From Skeletonema tropicum (Eukaryota; Bacillariophyta; Thalassiosirophyceae; Thalassiosirales; Thalassiosiraceae), in NCBI GenBank assembly GCA_037178625.1, contig CM074136.1, positions 2,604,001 through 2,668,000 of the forward strand: a stretch of DNA of 64,000 bases, written 5' to 3'. The position numbers and the translations under genes were made by a program. Of this stretch, positions 1 to 12,000 are shown in pieces. Under the pieces are notes generated by a model. It did not search any database, had not been told where the DNA came from, and saw only the letters and a list, made by a program, of their open reading frames with translations. The first letter of the stretch is position 1, and every line of letters begins with the position of its first letter.

Positions 1-1837
1 ACGTGACATGGTGGTATTCCGACCATTCTCCAAGATATTGGGGGTACTAATTCAGTAGCACTGGCATCGTCGGCCCGGGGTGCTCGGCCATCACGCATCA
101 CACACTAACAAAAAACATCTCCTCCATGACGAATCCGACGGCAAACCATGGTACTATTGGGCCAATATTCCCAAAATCAACATAAACAACATAGTGCCTG
201 ACCCCATTTTTTATGCAGATTCCGATTCTGTAAGCGGTGGCGGCCGAATCGGCGTCGTTGTGATGGTATACGGCTCTAACCGCCAGAGAGACAAAATCTG
301 CACATGCCGGGCAACATCATGACATACTCATATTTAATAGATTTCGGCTATTTAATAGCCATGGTGCATTGCAGACACCTTCTGAATACTATGATGATTG
401 ATTATTATTATCAGTTTTATTGATTACATACAAATTAGACGTAATAATTGAGTAGTAGGTCAAATCATCCGCTGTTGCTTTGATCCCATCGGGTAGGAAT
501 GGTGCTGTTAGGAGTCATATGATACCCTCAAACCACTGTATAATGCTCGCAACAGATGGCTATTGGTGTTGTGTGGTGAAAAGGCCCCCAACTTGCAGGA
601 TGAATACACTCAATATCACTTCAAATACTCGTGTATGTAATTGCATTCGGCTCTTCATTTTCCACCAAAATATGCTACATATCAACCAGTCCAATAATGT
701 CGTAGCCGCAATGAAATAGAGATATCTACACCAACCACGTTGATTGTTATATTATAGTCATCACCTCACAGACTTTTGGCACCCTCTCATTTCATTTTCT
801 GTCAGATATATGCATTCTCCTTTTTGATGTATTTTGTGGAAATTATCAATTTTCAACTACTGTATTCACCATGCCACTACATGCGCCATAGAACACCCCG
901 ACACACTCTAGAGGGGATCGATCGCCGCTTAATAGAATATAGATGGCGTCTGCAAACCAGTTCAGTGGCAGAGCAGCTCCAACTATTCATCTGAAGACCA
1001 TATTGGAAGTGCATCATCACACCGATGTCAAAGCGCAATTTTCCGGCACCTCTACTTTGGTGTCATGATAAGTAGCGATGGCGTGGATCGATGTCCACCT
1101 GACGACACCACTTCATAGAAAGGCTATTGGAGAGGGAGTTGCTGCAGTTGGGCTGTCTAATTTTATGTGTAGCTAGTGTTGTTGATGTCGGCACGTACGG
1201 GGTCGAGGTGCGCCATGGTGATCGCTGGTGATTTTTTTCATTATCCCCTGGGCATCTTCTGGTTAAGAAGTTAGTTGTCACGTGCGCAGGGAAAGGCCCA
1301 CCTGTTGAGCCTGGGTAGAGTGTAGAGTGCATCTGGTGTGGTGACGTCAGGTGTGACAAAGCAAGTACTCCTAGGTACCTAGCTCGGACCAGCTTCCGGA
1401 GTGGCACTTCACCTTTTTGTCGCGTCTTTTTATTGGGTCTCCTCAGATCGCCTCCTACTACTTATATATCCTCTTCGTCCACCGGCTCTCATGACGTCAC
1501 CAAACGACAGGCCACAAACCAGCGAGCTGCGTGCAGCGTGCCGGACCTATGTATTTATAAGTATCAGATAAAACCACTCTGGTTTCAACGTACTTGTCAG
1601 CTTGTCTGATCAGTTCTCAAAAATTCATTTTTACCATAGAGTGAGACATTGTTGGAAACCGGTCGGCTGTGGCTCAAAAAGCGAGGCTCCTTATTTATTG
1701 GGACTACATTTGATAGGTTTTGGAGTTTTGGAAGTTGGAACATCACACATCACACATCACGCGCCGGCTGGAGGTGTCAACCATGGCATGCCACTTCGGG
1801 TAGCAAAGAACAAGCAGCGCCAACAACTCTGCTCACA
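1..1837. other. Intergenic or unassigned sequence
   Basis: No open frame here is longer than about 115 codons and none has a recognisable domain. Base composition is ordinary and there is no clear repeat. A TATA-like TATTTATAAG lies near 1550, about 290 bases before the thioredoxin start, and could belong to its promoter, but this is only a weak match. I see nothing else to report. Confidence 0.5.
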
Positions 1838-2673
1838 ATGCTGCACCCTATCAAAATGTCGTCCCTAATCATCATCTTAGCAATCATCTTGCGCAGCTGC
1901 AACCTGTCAACATCATTCTCAATAAATCCATTGAGAAGTCAAAAACACTTCTTTCCAAACAGTAAGCAACATAAGCTTCCTCACTTATCCACGTCACTCT
2001 TCTCGACAGCAGCAGCAATCCATCATCTCGACGATGACAATATGCGCGATCTTCTCTTCTCAACTCCTTCAGATGCTCCGTCTGCAGTCCTTGTTGATGC
2101 CTATACTCAATGGTAATGTTCTTCTCTAGAGTGTCATTTAAATTGCCCGTGCATTCTTTCCATATCTAACATGCATCAACTCACATCACACTGCACCACA
2201 CCACTCCCAAACACACCAAAATCAGGTGCGGGCCATGCAAACTAATCGAACCTCTCCTAACCACCACAGCCACCAAATACTCCACTCAACTATCCATACT
2301 CAAATACGATGTGGAGGGGTCCAACCATCAAAATCTCAAGGTGGAACTATTACTAAAAGGAGTACGAGTGAGTGGCTTACCAACATTGATATTATTTTGG
2401 AGGGGGGAAGTAGTGGCAAGTCATTCGGGGGTGATTTCGGAAGAGGGGTTGGAGGGTTGGTTGGATGTGAATTTGTTTTCGAATGATGAGTTGTTGAAGT
2501 GTGAGAGTGTAGATGTTGTTGGTAGCATGACAAAGAATAAGGAGAAACAGCAACAACAAGTAAACAAGAGAGAAGGAGGAGGAGAAGTTGGGGAAGAAGT
2601 TGTTGCGAAACGGGGGTTTGTTAGCTTTGCTTCACAGTTTGGCAGGGATGATTATGCTCTTTCAAGCTATTAA
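1838..2673 (+). CDS. Plastid-targeted thioredoxin, two exons
   Basis: Thiol-disulfide oxidoreductase of the thioredoxin family. Exon 1 is 1838-2112, the intron 2113-2225 (GTAATG...ATCAG) and exon 2 2226-2673, giving 240 aa. The splice rebuilds the active site W-C-G-P-C-K exactly across the junction, which strongly supports the model. Downstream, the conserved G-L-P-T-L cis-proline loop is present before the last strand. The start is 1838 or the in-frame ATG at 1856; from either the N-terminus is hydrophobic (SLIIILAIIL) and then reads L-S-T-S-F. This fits a diatom bipartite plastid presequence with Phe after the signal cleavage site. An unusual tail of about 60 residues rich in K, Q, E and G follows the fold. 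It probably acts in the stroma as a redox regulator. The exact thioredoxin type cannot be told. Confidence 0.85.
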
Positions 2674-2970
2674 ATGTCGATCACTACCAATGTAGCTTGC
2701 CGCTATGTTGAACACTGACACTAAGAGGGGCATGAGATCTCTCAACCAGATTGAATTTGCAGTGCAGATTGGTTGGAAGAAATAGAACAAAAAGCAAGAT
2801 GCATTCTAAGAGACTTGGGGCTGAGATCTCGAGCCATTGGATATTGACAAGAAGAAACAAACAAGATGCACTCTACAAAAGACTATGCTGAGACTTTTAT
2901 TAATTTACTGTCGCTACTCGCTACTCATAAATATTATGAATATAGTTGTTCCCGAGCCAAACTTCACACA

Positions 2971-5900
2971 TCAGAGGGTGATTTTGACTGCTGATCGCTC
3001 AGCGTGATAGCCAATGCTTGAAGTCGCTCCACGAGCAAACAACAGAAAGATCTCTTCTCCAGCCTCGTTCTCCAACGCCTTAGTGAATTTCATCACAGTT
3101 TGGGCATTATTTAGTACTTGCAAGCTTGCACCTATCAGTGTTTGCTCCTCGTCCGGCATTCGTACCACAGTATCCACAGATTTGCCATTGAGAGCATATC
3201 TGAGCGGCATGTCATTCCCTGGTATACCCAGCACTGCTTCACTATTCTGCATCAGCCCGTCAGAAGAGAAGCCGATGCCAATCCACTCTTCGACTCCCTC
3301 ACAAACTAGTTCCACGGTAATTGTCAACGTGTCTAGATCATTGACTCGGTAAGCGAGTGTGCAAACATCGGAAATTGCCAGATTCACAACTTTAGCAGGA
3401 GACGATGGTCTGCCAGGAGACGATCTATTTGATGATTCCTCGCCCTCAGCTACTGCTCCATTCGATGAAGGATTTGTCGCCAATTCATACGAAAAGGCTC
3501 CTGCCTCGCCTTTTTTGTTCGACTCATATGGTGCGCCTACAACAAAAGCCTTATCATTGATTGCAACAGAGGCGCCAAAACGACCATCCTCGCTTTCCCC
3601 CACGATAGGATTTTGGACCAGATTTTGGTTGTTATCTTCGAGGCTGGGAAGGTACCACTTGCCATTTTTATCCTTGTTGAAATAGTAGGCTGCTCCGCGG
3701 GCAACACGGTTACTGGGGATAGGATATGAAAAGTGAAAGAGGTTTTGGGCAAATGATGAGAAGAGGTGGTAAGGTAGATATTGAATACATCATTTTCAGT
3801 CAGAGTACTCACACGTTACTCCTGTATTTTCGGCTTCCAACAACAACTGCTTCATCTGTCATTGCGACCGAAAACCCAAACTCTGATCCTTCTAGTGGAT
3901 TAGCTGGTAGAGTTTGAACTTTGTCTTTGTAATCATCCAGAGTCAGGTCGTATATGAATGCCCTACCAGCTCGGTATCGAGTGGAAGGTGATCCCACGAC
4001 GAGATTTTTTCCCGGAAAAAGCAACGCTGTATCCAAATTCACAGTCCCCCTCGACAGGATCCCCATTGATTAGTTCACCGCAGGATTCTTGCGCAGCGGC
4101 TGGTGCGGGAATTTCCTCTGGCTTGGTGCTTAAATTTCTCCAGAGAAAGACTGATCCTTTTCCGCTGTCTTGCTTGATAGCTCCTACTGCAAGCCAGTCG
4201 TCGTCATTTAATGCAACAGACCAACCAAAATTGTCTTGAAGTTGATCGAAGATCAGGTCACTTCCTAAGGTTCGGAAAGGTTTATTTGGTGGCTTAAGAT
4301 TCATGTCATAAAGTTCAACAAATCCCCTCTTTGTTCCCACTGCAACTATTCCTGCGGAATTGATGGCAACAGATGTACCGAACTCAGCATTAACCTCTTG
4401 CTGGTACTGTATTAAGAGGGGAGCAGTAAATCCTCTCTCATATATTGAAACAGCTCCAATTTCTTTTTCTGAATATGACTTTGAATCTTTATCGTAGTCT
4501 TTAAAACCTGGGCACCCCATCACGAAATATTTCTCTGACAAGGCTACAGAATGACCGCATCTGAAGCGTACATTTGAAGGTGTGGGGGCCGGTGCGTCTA
4601 GTTTCGATTCGTATTTTTGTGCATTGCCCGTAAGCTATGAGAAAAAGAAAAATGAGTCGATTGAGATCCATATATACTGGTTTAAGAATGAAGCACACAA
4701 GTAAGTGAAAGTCTATGCCAACCATACAACTCACAGTTTCGAAAAGATAGACTGCCCCGAAGACATTTCCGTCATCGTCAGCATTAGGAGCACCGACCAA
4801 TGCACTCCCTCCAGAGATAGCAACACTTCTGCCAAATCGTGCGGTATCAGAAGTACTAGGCTGGGCGAGGTCAGTGGCAGTAATTCGTACTCTGGGATTG
4901 GGTTCTTTAGTCGGCATATTTGTTGGAGGATGTGTCGGCGGATTTGTTGGAGGGGATGTTGGAGGATGTGTCGGCGGATTTGTTGGAGGGGATGTTGGAG
5001 GATGTGTCGGCGGATTTGTTGGAGGTGTTGGTGCTTTAGTAGGCGGATTTGTGGGAGGTATTGGAGCTTTAGTAGGAGGATTTGTTGGAGGCGGTGTTGG
5101 CGCTTTAGTAGGCGGATTTGTTGGCGGTACTGGTGCTTTAGTAGGCGCATTTGTTGGCGGATGTGTTGGCACTGGTGCTTTAGTAGGCGCATTTGTTGGC
5201 GGATGTGTTGGTGCTTTTGTAGGCGCATTTGTTGGCGGATGTGTTGGTGCTTTAGTAGGAGAGAAAGTTGGTGCTTTTGTTGGCGGATTTGTTGGTGCTT
5301 TAGTCGGAGGGGATGTTGGTGCTTTAGTCGGAGAGGATGTTGGTTCTTTAGTCGGAGATATTGGCTCAGTAGGCGGTGAAGAAGGCTGAAGCGATGGACT
5401 GCTAGAAGGAGCTTCTGACTTTGATGGTATGACGGCGCCGATGGCCATAGCAACAGAATGAGAAGTCGATGCTGAAATCTTCAAGCTGAACCTCTTGCTT
5501 CCCAATAAACTAACCCGTTTTGGAGTGCTAATTCGAGATGGCTGATTACTTCCAATGCCCACTTGGTCAAAATCATTTCGACCGCAGCCGTAAACAACGT
5601 CCCTCCCATTTGTTTTGTCCACTCCGGTGAAGAAAACAGTTTCAGCAGCTGGACCAGACCAGATTCCAGTAGCGAGAATCGACGCATCTAGTTCTACTTC
5701 TGCCCTGCCATTGGCATTAGCAGCTTTTCCACAAAGTTGTCCTTGACTGTTGCTGCCGCATGATGCAACCCCTCGTGAATTGAGACCACCATCAGTTTAA
5801 GAGGAGATACGAAGATGAGCGACCTCCTTCGATCCCAAGGACACTCAACCCTGGATTGATGATTTGCGTTACCGTCTTTACTGGTTTCCCATCAGTATTC

Positions 5901-8075
5901 CTGCACTGCTGCCTATAAGCATTGTTTCCGGAGCTGTAGGCTTTTCCATCCTCTGTTAGATACAGACTAAAATCACCACCAGCTGATACAGCTGTAATTC
6001 TCCCCAGACTCTCCCCGATCAGCGTAGGTTGCCTCACTGACGCAGTATCGCCCAATCCTAGCTGCCCCCATCTATTCGAACCGCATCCATACACTCGTCC
6101 GTTGTCGAGCAAAATGAGCGTAAAGTCAAGCCCCAAAGCCACATCAACTGCCACTCGGTTCGGAGGGAGTTTCACTAGGTGTGGAAAATTCTTCATCTCA
6201 CTATCTTCGTCCAAACAAAGCTGTCCGTAACTGTTGCTTCCAGTCAAGTAAACTTGCCCATCCTTGTCAATAAACGCAGAATGATCACTACCTGTATACA
6301 CACTCTGAAACGAAGGAGCTTTTCTTACTGCGCCATTACTCCAAACTGAATTAACTTGTTTGTCGTAATTAGATCCGAGGGTAACACTAAATCCTACTCC
6401 GAATTGTCCCTGGTACGCTAACAAGGATTCAACATATCCCGATGCAAACGCATTACCGTCCACATCCAAGTACAAAGTGTACCTTGGTCCCGCTGTAATA
6501 TCAGTGATTGGGAGTCCACCATGAAACCTAGCTGGTATTGGTTGAGTTTGTCCCAAGGATCCGCCAACTGCAGCTTTTTCTCCCCAATTGAACCCGTCAT
6601 TCGGAAACCCTCGTGTTGGCCTTTTCGTTGGCGATGAAGTCGGGCTCGATGTAGGATAAGGAGAAGGCTTATGAGTTGGACGTGGCGTTGGTTTAGGTGT
6701 TGGATGAGGAGTAGGCTTGCTTGTTGGGGGGTTTGTTGGCTGTCTTGTCGGACGAGGTGTTGGATGCACGGTTGGTTGCATACTCGGCGAGCGAGTCGGA
6801 TCTTGCGTTGGATACATTGTCCTGTGAAACGTCAATATGTATTGAGCAGTGCAATGTTAGCGTTTGAACAGGGCAGCGAACAAAAAATCATGAGCATTTC
6901 TGTACTTACGGCTCTACTGTGGGGTCAAGTGTCGGAGACAATGTAGGAGGAAACGTTACAAATGTAGGTGCATAGGTTGGCTGTTCAGTGGGCAAGACTG
7001 GACATGGACACCATCTCGGCTTCTCCCTTGCACCTCCACCTCCACCCCATTCGTCACCACCCCACTCATCTCCTCCCCAGCTACCCTGCTGACCATGGTT
7101 GAAACTCTCCCACTTGTCTTTCCCACCATCATTGCGTTTGTTAACCTTCTTTTTGTTGTTCTGCTTCTTTTTGAAACGCATCAATGTCAAGATGCCTTCA
7201 CCCTCTTCATCTTCATCCTCCTCATCCTCCTCGGATGCTGCTGCTGCTGAAAACACATCTGCCAACGATGCAGTATCACTTTCCTCCTCGTTTGCACCAT
7301 CATCAGCATCGCCTTCTTCTACATCTTCAGTCAACTCATCTGCCTTTAGAAGTCGACCTGCATCCAAGTCATCTTCATCTTCACTGTCTGCTCCAGCTGC
7401 ATGAAACTCCTCTTCCTCTTCCTCCGCCAAAATCAACAAAAATCTACCATCCTTCCTCTTTTTATTCCTCGTATTCTTAAACTTCTTCCTCTTGGAGGTC
7501 GTTGGTGATGCCACATCATTCGACCAGTCGTCATCGTAAGAATCGCCATTCCATCTATTATCCGGATGCACGTCCTCACACAAACACCATCCCGGATCAT
7601 TGCGCGAATCATCATCTTTCACTTTCTCTTTGTTACTGCCTGGCTTCTTCAGTTTCTTGATCCTCTCCTTTTTAATATCACTCTTAATCTTGTTCTTTTT
7701 CTCCTCCTTCTTTTTATTCACATTATTGTTTGGCTTCTTTCGCTTGTTGTTATTGCCACCATTCTTCTTTTTCTTCTTCTGAAGAAGTCGTTCTCCAACC
7801 ACCCCTGCATCTTCCATCTCCTCCTCATCACTGAATTCATCCTCAGCACTACTACGCAAGGATTCTACTAGCAGCTGTCGCCGTCGTGTCTTTCTGTGAA
7901 GTGTTAGTCTATGACGCCGTGATCCTTCACTGGATATCAGTGACGATGCAGCAGCTGTTTGGATGTTGTTGTTCGGCGTGATAGGTAGCTCTACCTTTTC
8001 TTCGTTTGCTTGGATCAGCTTGAATAGAAGGAGGCCTGTTAGTAGGGTGGTGTAGTTGTAGTTTAGTTGCTTCAT
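2971..8075 (-). pseudogene. Copy A: secreted RCC1 / FG-GAP / DOMON modular protein, two frameshifts
   Basis: Exons on the minus strand are 8075-6910, 6821-4735, 4634-3813 and 3712-2971, all with GT-AG introns of about 90-100 bp. The predicted product has a signal peptide ([18 protein letters not shown]), a charged Lys/Glu-rich region with two W-C-x-C motifs, a P/T linker, RCC1 repeats, a second P/T linker, seven FG-GAP blades and a C-terminal DOMON-like domain (W-I-G-I-G-F-S core). The exon sum is 4817 nt, two above a whole number of codons. Two one-base insertions relative to copy B explain this: an extra T at 5796-5798 and an extra C at 4011-4013. Removing both restores the frame through to the DOMON domain. 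It is either a recent pseudogene or carries two assembly errors. A cell-surface or wall role is inferred from secretion and P/T linkers only. Confidence 0.8.
4895..5388 (-). repeat. P/T linker repeats of copy A
   Basis: Degenerate 12-base-type repeats encode units such as PTKAPTHPPTNAPT. They separate the RCC1 and FG-GAP propellers. The same bases read on the plus strand give long Gly/Val-rich open frames, which are antisense shadows. The unit composition (KAP/NAP-rich) differs from copy B, so the linker turned over after the duplication. Confidence 0.85.
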
Positions 8076-8855
8076 TTTGATATATGTATTGAATATGTAT
8101 TGCAACCGCGCCGATGTGCTTTGGGGTAAGCGGCTGGTGCTCACAGCGAAATGGTTGATTGATTTTCTGCACCAAATGAAGGCAGATTTGTGTCGTTGAT
8201 ATTATTAGCAAGTTAAAGTATCAGAACTCTATTGATACTGCCAGCCGTCTCAAGCACTACTGCTTGGTCGACGTCGTGTAGTCGAGCACCATTGTCAACA
8301 GGACTTGCAGGTCTACTATCTCTACCTTTCCGTTCATTCCTTTGCCCAGTGTATGTACTCACTAATTTTGTCAAGCTGGAAAGTGCGCGCAGCTTTCAGA
8401 TCAGCGATTTTTTTTATATTGATGTGACAGTCATTTAATGATGGATGTCTTCAATCCTTCTCAATATTCTCAAAAATGGAATACATAAAACCTCACACAA
8501 GTTGTTCTGTCGTCTTTAGAAGTAGCAAGCTAGCTCTAGAGAGATTCGTTTCAGCAGACTCAAGTCATGGACTGGACCTTGGTTCTTGCAATTCTCGTTG
8601 CACTCCATGGATACGATTCGCTGTGACAACACACATGTCACATGACAGAAGAAGAGAAAGAGATCTGAATCAGTGTTGGAGTGCGTGACAAAATACTGTG
8701 TGAGTTTAAATCTACTAATGCAAACCACGCCTGTGAAGAGAGAGCAAAGTACAGACGTAAGCTGGGAAGCATTGAGACCTTGAATTAATGACATGAAGAT
8801 CATTTTTCTGCACATTAATATGAATATATGGAGAAATAGTTTAAACCCAACCTCC

Positions 8856-9046
8856 CAAAAGATCTCTCCTCCAGCCTCATTTTCCATTTCCAACGACACC
8901 TTGGTCAATTTCATCACAGTTTGGACCTTGTTTAGAACTTGTAAGCTTGCACCTATCAGTGTTTGCTCCTCGTCCGGCATTCGTACCACAGTATCCACAG
9001 ATTTGCCATTGAGAACATATCTGAGAGGCCTATCATTCCCTTCCAT
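8856..9046 (-). pseudogene. Remnant of copy B DOMON domain
   Basis: Just beyond the copy B stop the minus strand still encodes the C-terminal half of the DOMON domain seen in copy A, including GKSVDTVVRMPDEEQT and the Q-T-V-M-K segment. The part between ELVTNP and the PLRY motif, present at about 3222-3470 in copy A, is missing. The deletion joins the frame to a TGA, so this remnant is not translated from copy B. Similarity to copy A stops near 8856. Confidence 0.8.
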
Positions 9047-12000
9047 TCAAGGATTTGTCACCAATTCATACGAATAGGCTGTAGCCTCGCCTCTTTCGCT
9101 CGACCCATTTGGTGCGCCTACAACAAAAGTCTCATCATTGATTGCAACAGAGGCACCGAAATGGTCATTTTCGCTTTCCCCCACGATAGGATTTTGGTAG
9201 TCACCTTCGAATTCGGGAAGGTACCACTCGCCATCTTTATCCTTGTTGAAAAGGTAGGCTGCTCCGTGTCTACCACCGTTATTACTAGGGATTGGATGAA
9301 AAGTGAAAGAAGGTTTCGGGCGAATGAGAAGAGGTGGTAAGGTAGATATTGAATACATCATTTTCAATCAGAGTACTCACATACTATATTCTCGGCTTCC
9401 AACAACAACTGCTTCATCTGTCATTGCGACCGAACACCCAAACTCTGAAAAATCTGGTGGATTATCTGCTGTATTGGCTGGTAGAATTTGAACTTTGTCG
9501 TTGTAATCATCCAGAGTCAGGTCGTATACGAATGCCCTACCACCTTTCTCAGTGTCAGGTGATCCCACGACGAGATTTTTTCCGGAAAAAGCAACGCTGT
9601 ATCCAAATTCACAGTCCCCCACGCAGTTTTTCGTTGCAGCGGCAGGTGCGGGAATCTCCTCTGGACCCTCATTAAAATTTTTTACATCTCTATAGAGAAA
9701 GACGGATCCAACGGCTCCATTTCCGTTGTCATGATCGATTGCTCCAACTGCAAGCCAGTTGTCGTCATTTAATGCAACAGACCAACCAAAGTCGTCTGAA
9801 CGTTGATCGTTTCCTAAAGTTCGGAAAGGTTCATTTGGGTTTTCGTTTGGATTCTGGTCATAAAGTTGAACAATTCCCCTCTTTGTTCCTACTGCAACTA
9901 TTCCTGCGGAATTGATGGCAACAGATGTACCGAACTCAGCATTGACCTCTCCCTGGTACGATATTTTGAGGGGGGTCGAAGTGTCTGTTCTATCATATAT
10001 CGAAATAGCTCCAATTCGGTTTTCTGAATAGGCGCCATTTATGTAGTCTTGATAACCTGGACACCCCATCACGAAGAATTTCTCTGACAAGGCTACAGAA
10101 TGACCACATCTGAAGCGTACATTTGATGGTGTGGGGGCCGGTGGATCTGGTGCTAGTGTCGATACGTATTTTTTTGCATCGCCCTGAAGCTATAAGAAAA
10201 AAAAATGAGTCGATTGAGATCAATAAATACTGTTTTACGAATGAAGCACACAAGTAAGTGAAAGTCTATGCCAACCATACAACTCACTGGTTCGAAAAGA
10301 TAGACTGCCCCGAAGACATCTCCGTCATCGTCAGCCTCTGGAGCGCCGACCAATGCACTCCCTCCAGAGATAGCAACACTTGTACCATATTGTGAGTTAT
10401 CAGAAGTACTAGGTAGGTCGAGGTCATATTTGACAGTAATTCGTACACTGGGATTGGGTTCTTTGGTAGGCTTATTTGTTGGAGAGGGTGTTGGAGGAGG
10501 TGTCGGAGGATTTGTTGGAGAGGGTGTTGGAGGAGGTGTCGGCGGATTTGTTGGAGAGGGTGTTGGAGAGGGTGTTGGAGGAGGTGTTGGAGAGGGTGTT
10601 GGAGGAGGTGTCGGCGGATTTGTTGGAGAGGGTGTCGGTGGATTCGTTGGAGGGGGTGTTGGAGTGGGTGTTGGAGGAGGTGTCGGCGGATTCGTTGGAG
10701 GGGGTGTTGGGGAGGGTGGAGGAGGTGTCGGCGGATTTGTTGGAGGGGGTGGCGGTGGATTCGTTGGAGGGGGTGTTGGAGAGGGTGGAGGAGGTGTCGG
10801 CGGATTTGTTGGAGGGGGTGGCGGTGGATTCGTTGGAGGGGGTGTTGGAGAGGGTGGAGGAGGTGTCGGCGGATTTGTTGGAGGGCGTGTTGGAGGAGGT
10901 GTCGGCGGATTCGATGGAGAGGGTGTTGGAGGAGGTGTCGGCGGATTTGTTGGCGATTTAGTCGGAGTGGATGTTGGTGCTTTAGTCGGAGTGGATGGTG
11001 GTTCTGTCGGAGATATTGTCTCAGTAGGCGGTGAAGAAGGCTGAAGCGATGGACTGCTAGAGGGAGCTTCTGACTTTGATGGTATGACGGCGCCGATGGC
11101 CATAGCAACAGAATGAGAAGTCGATGCTGAAATCTTCAAGCTGAACCTCTTGCTTCCCAATAAACTAACCCGTTTTGGAGTGCTAATCCGAGATGGCTGA
11201 TTACTTCCAATGCCCACTTGGTCAAAATCATTTCGACCACAGCCGTAAACAACGTCCCTCCCATTTGTTTTGTCCACTCCGGTGAAGAAAACAGTTTCAG
11301 CAGCTGGACCAGACCAGATTCCAGTAGCGAGAATCGACGCATCTAGTTCTACTTCTGCCCTGCCATTGGCATTAGCAGCTTTTCCACAAAGTTGTCCTTG
11401 ACTGTTGCTGCCGCATGATGCAACCCCTCGTGAATTGAGACCACCATCAGTTAAGAGGAGATACGAAGATGAGCGACCTCCTTCGATCCCAAGGACACTC
11501 AACCCTGGATTGATGATTTGTGTTAGCGTCTTTACTGGTTTCCCATCAGTATTCCTGCACTGCTGCCTATAAGCATTGTTTCCGGAGCTGTAGGCTTTTC
11601 CATCCTCTGTTAGATACAGACTAAAATCACCACCAGCTGATACAGCTGTAATTCTCCCCAGACTCTCCCCGATCAGCGTAGGTTGCCTCACTGACGCAGT
11701 ATCGCCCAATCCTAGCTGCCCCCATCTATTCGAACCGCATCCATACACTCGTCCGTTGTCGAGCAAAATGAGCGTAAAGTCAAGCCCCAAAGCCACATCA
11801 ACTGCCACTCGGTTCGGAGGGAGTTTCACTAGGTGTGGAAAATTCTTCATCTCACTATCTTCGTCCAAACAAAGCTGTCCGTAACTGTTGCTTCCAGTCA
11901 AGTAAACTTGCCCATCCTTGTCAATAAACGCAGAATGATCACTACCTGTATACACACTCTGAAACGAAGGAGCTTTTCTTACTGCGCCATTACTCCAAAC

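Noticed and set aside
4705..5389. Long plus-strand ORFs rich in Gly/Val or Cys/Arg over the linker of copy A
   Set aside because: They are antisense readings of the P/T repeats; the minus-strand reading is joined by good splice sites to known domains.
7099..7871. Plus-strand Ser-, Leu- and Phe-rich ORFs
   Set aside because: Antisense of the Lys/Glu-rich region of exon 1 in copy A.
10430..11044. Plus-strand Gly/Val-rich and Glu/Leu/Val-rich ORFs over the linker of copy B
   Set aside because: Same reason: antisense shadows of Pro/Thr repeats.
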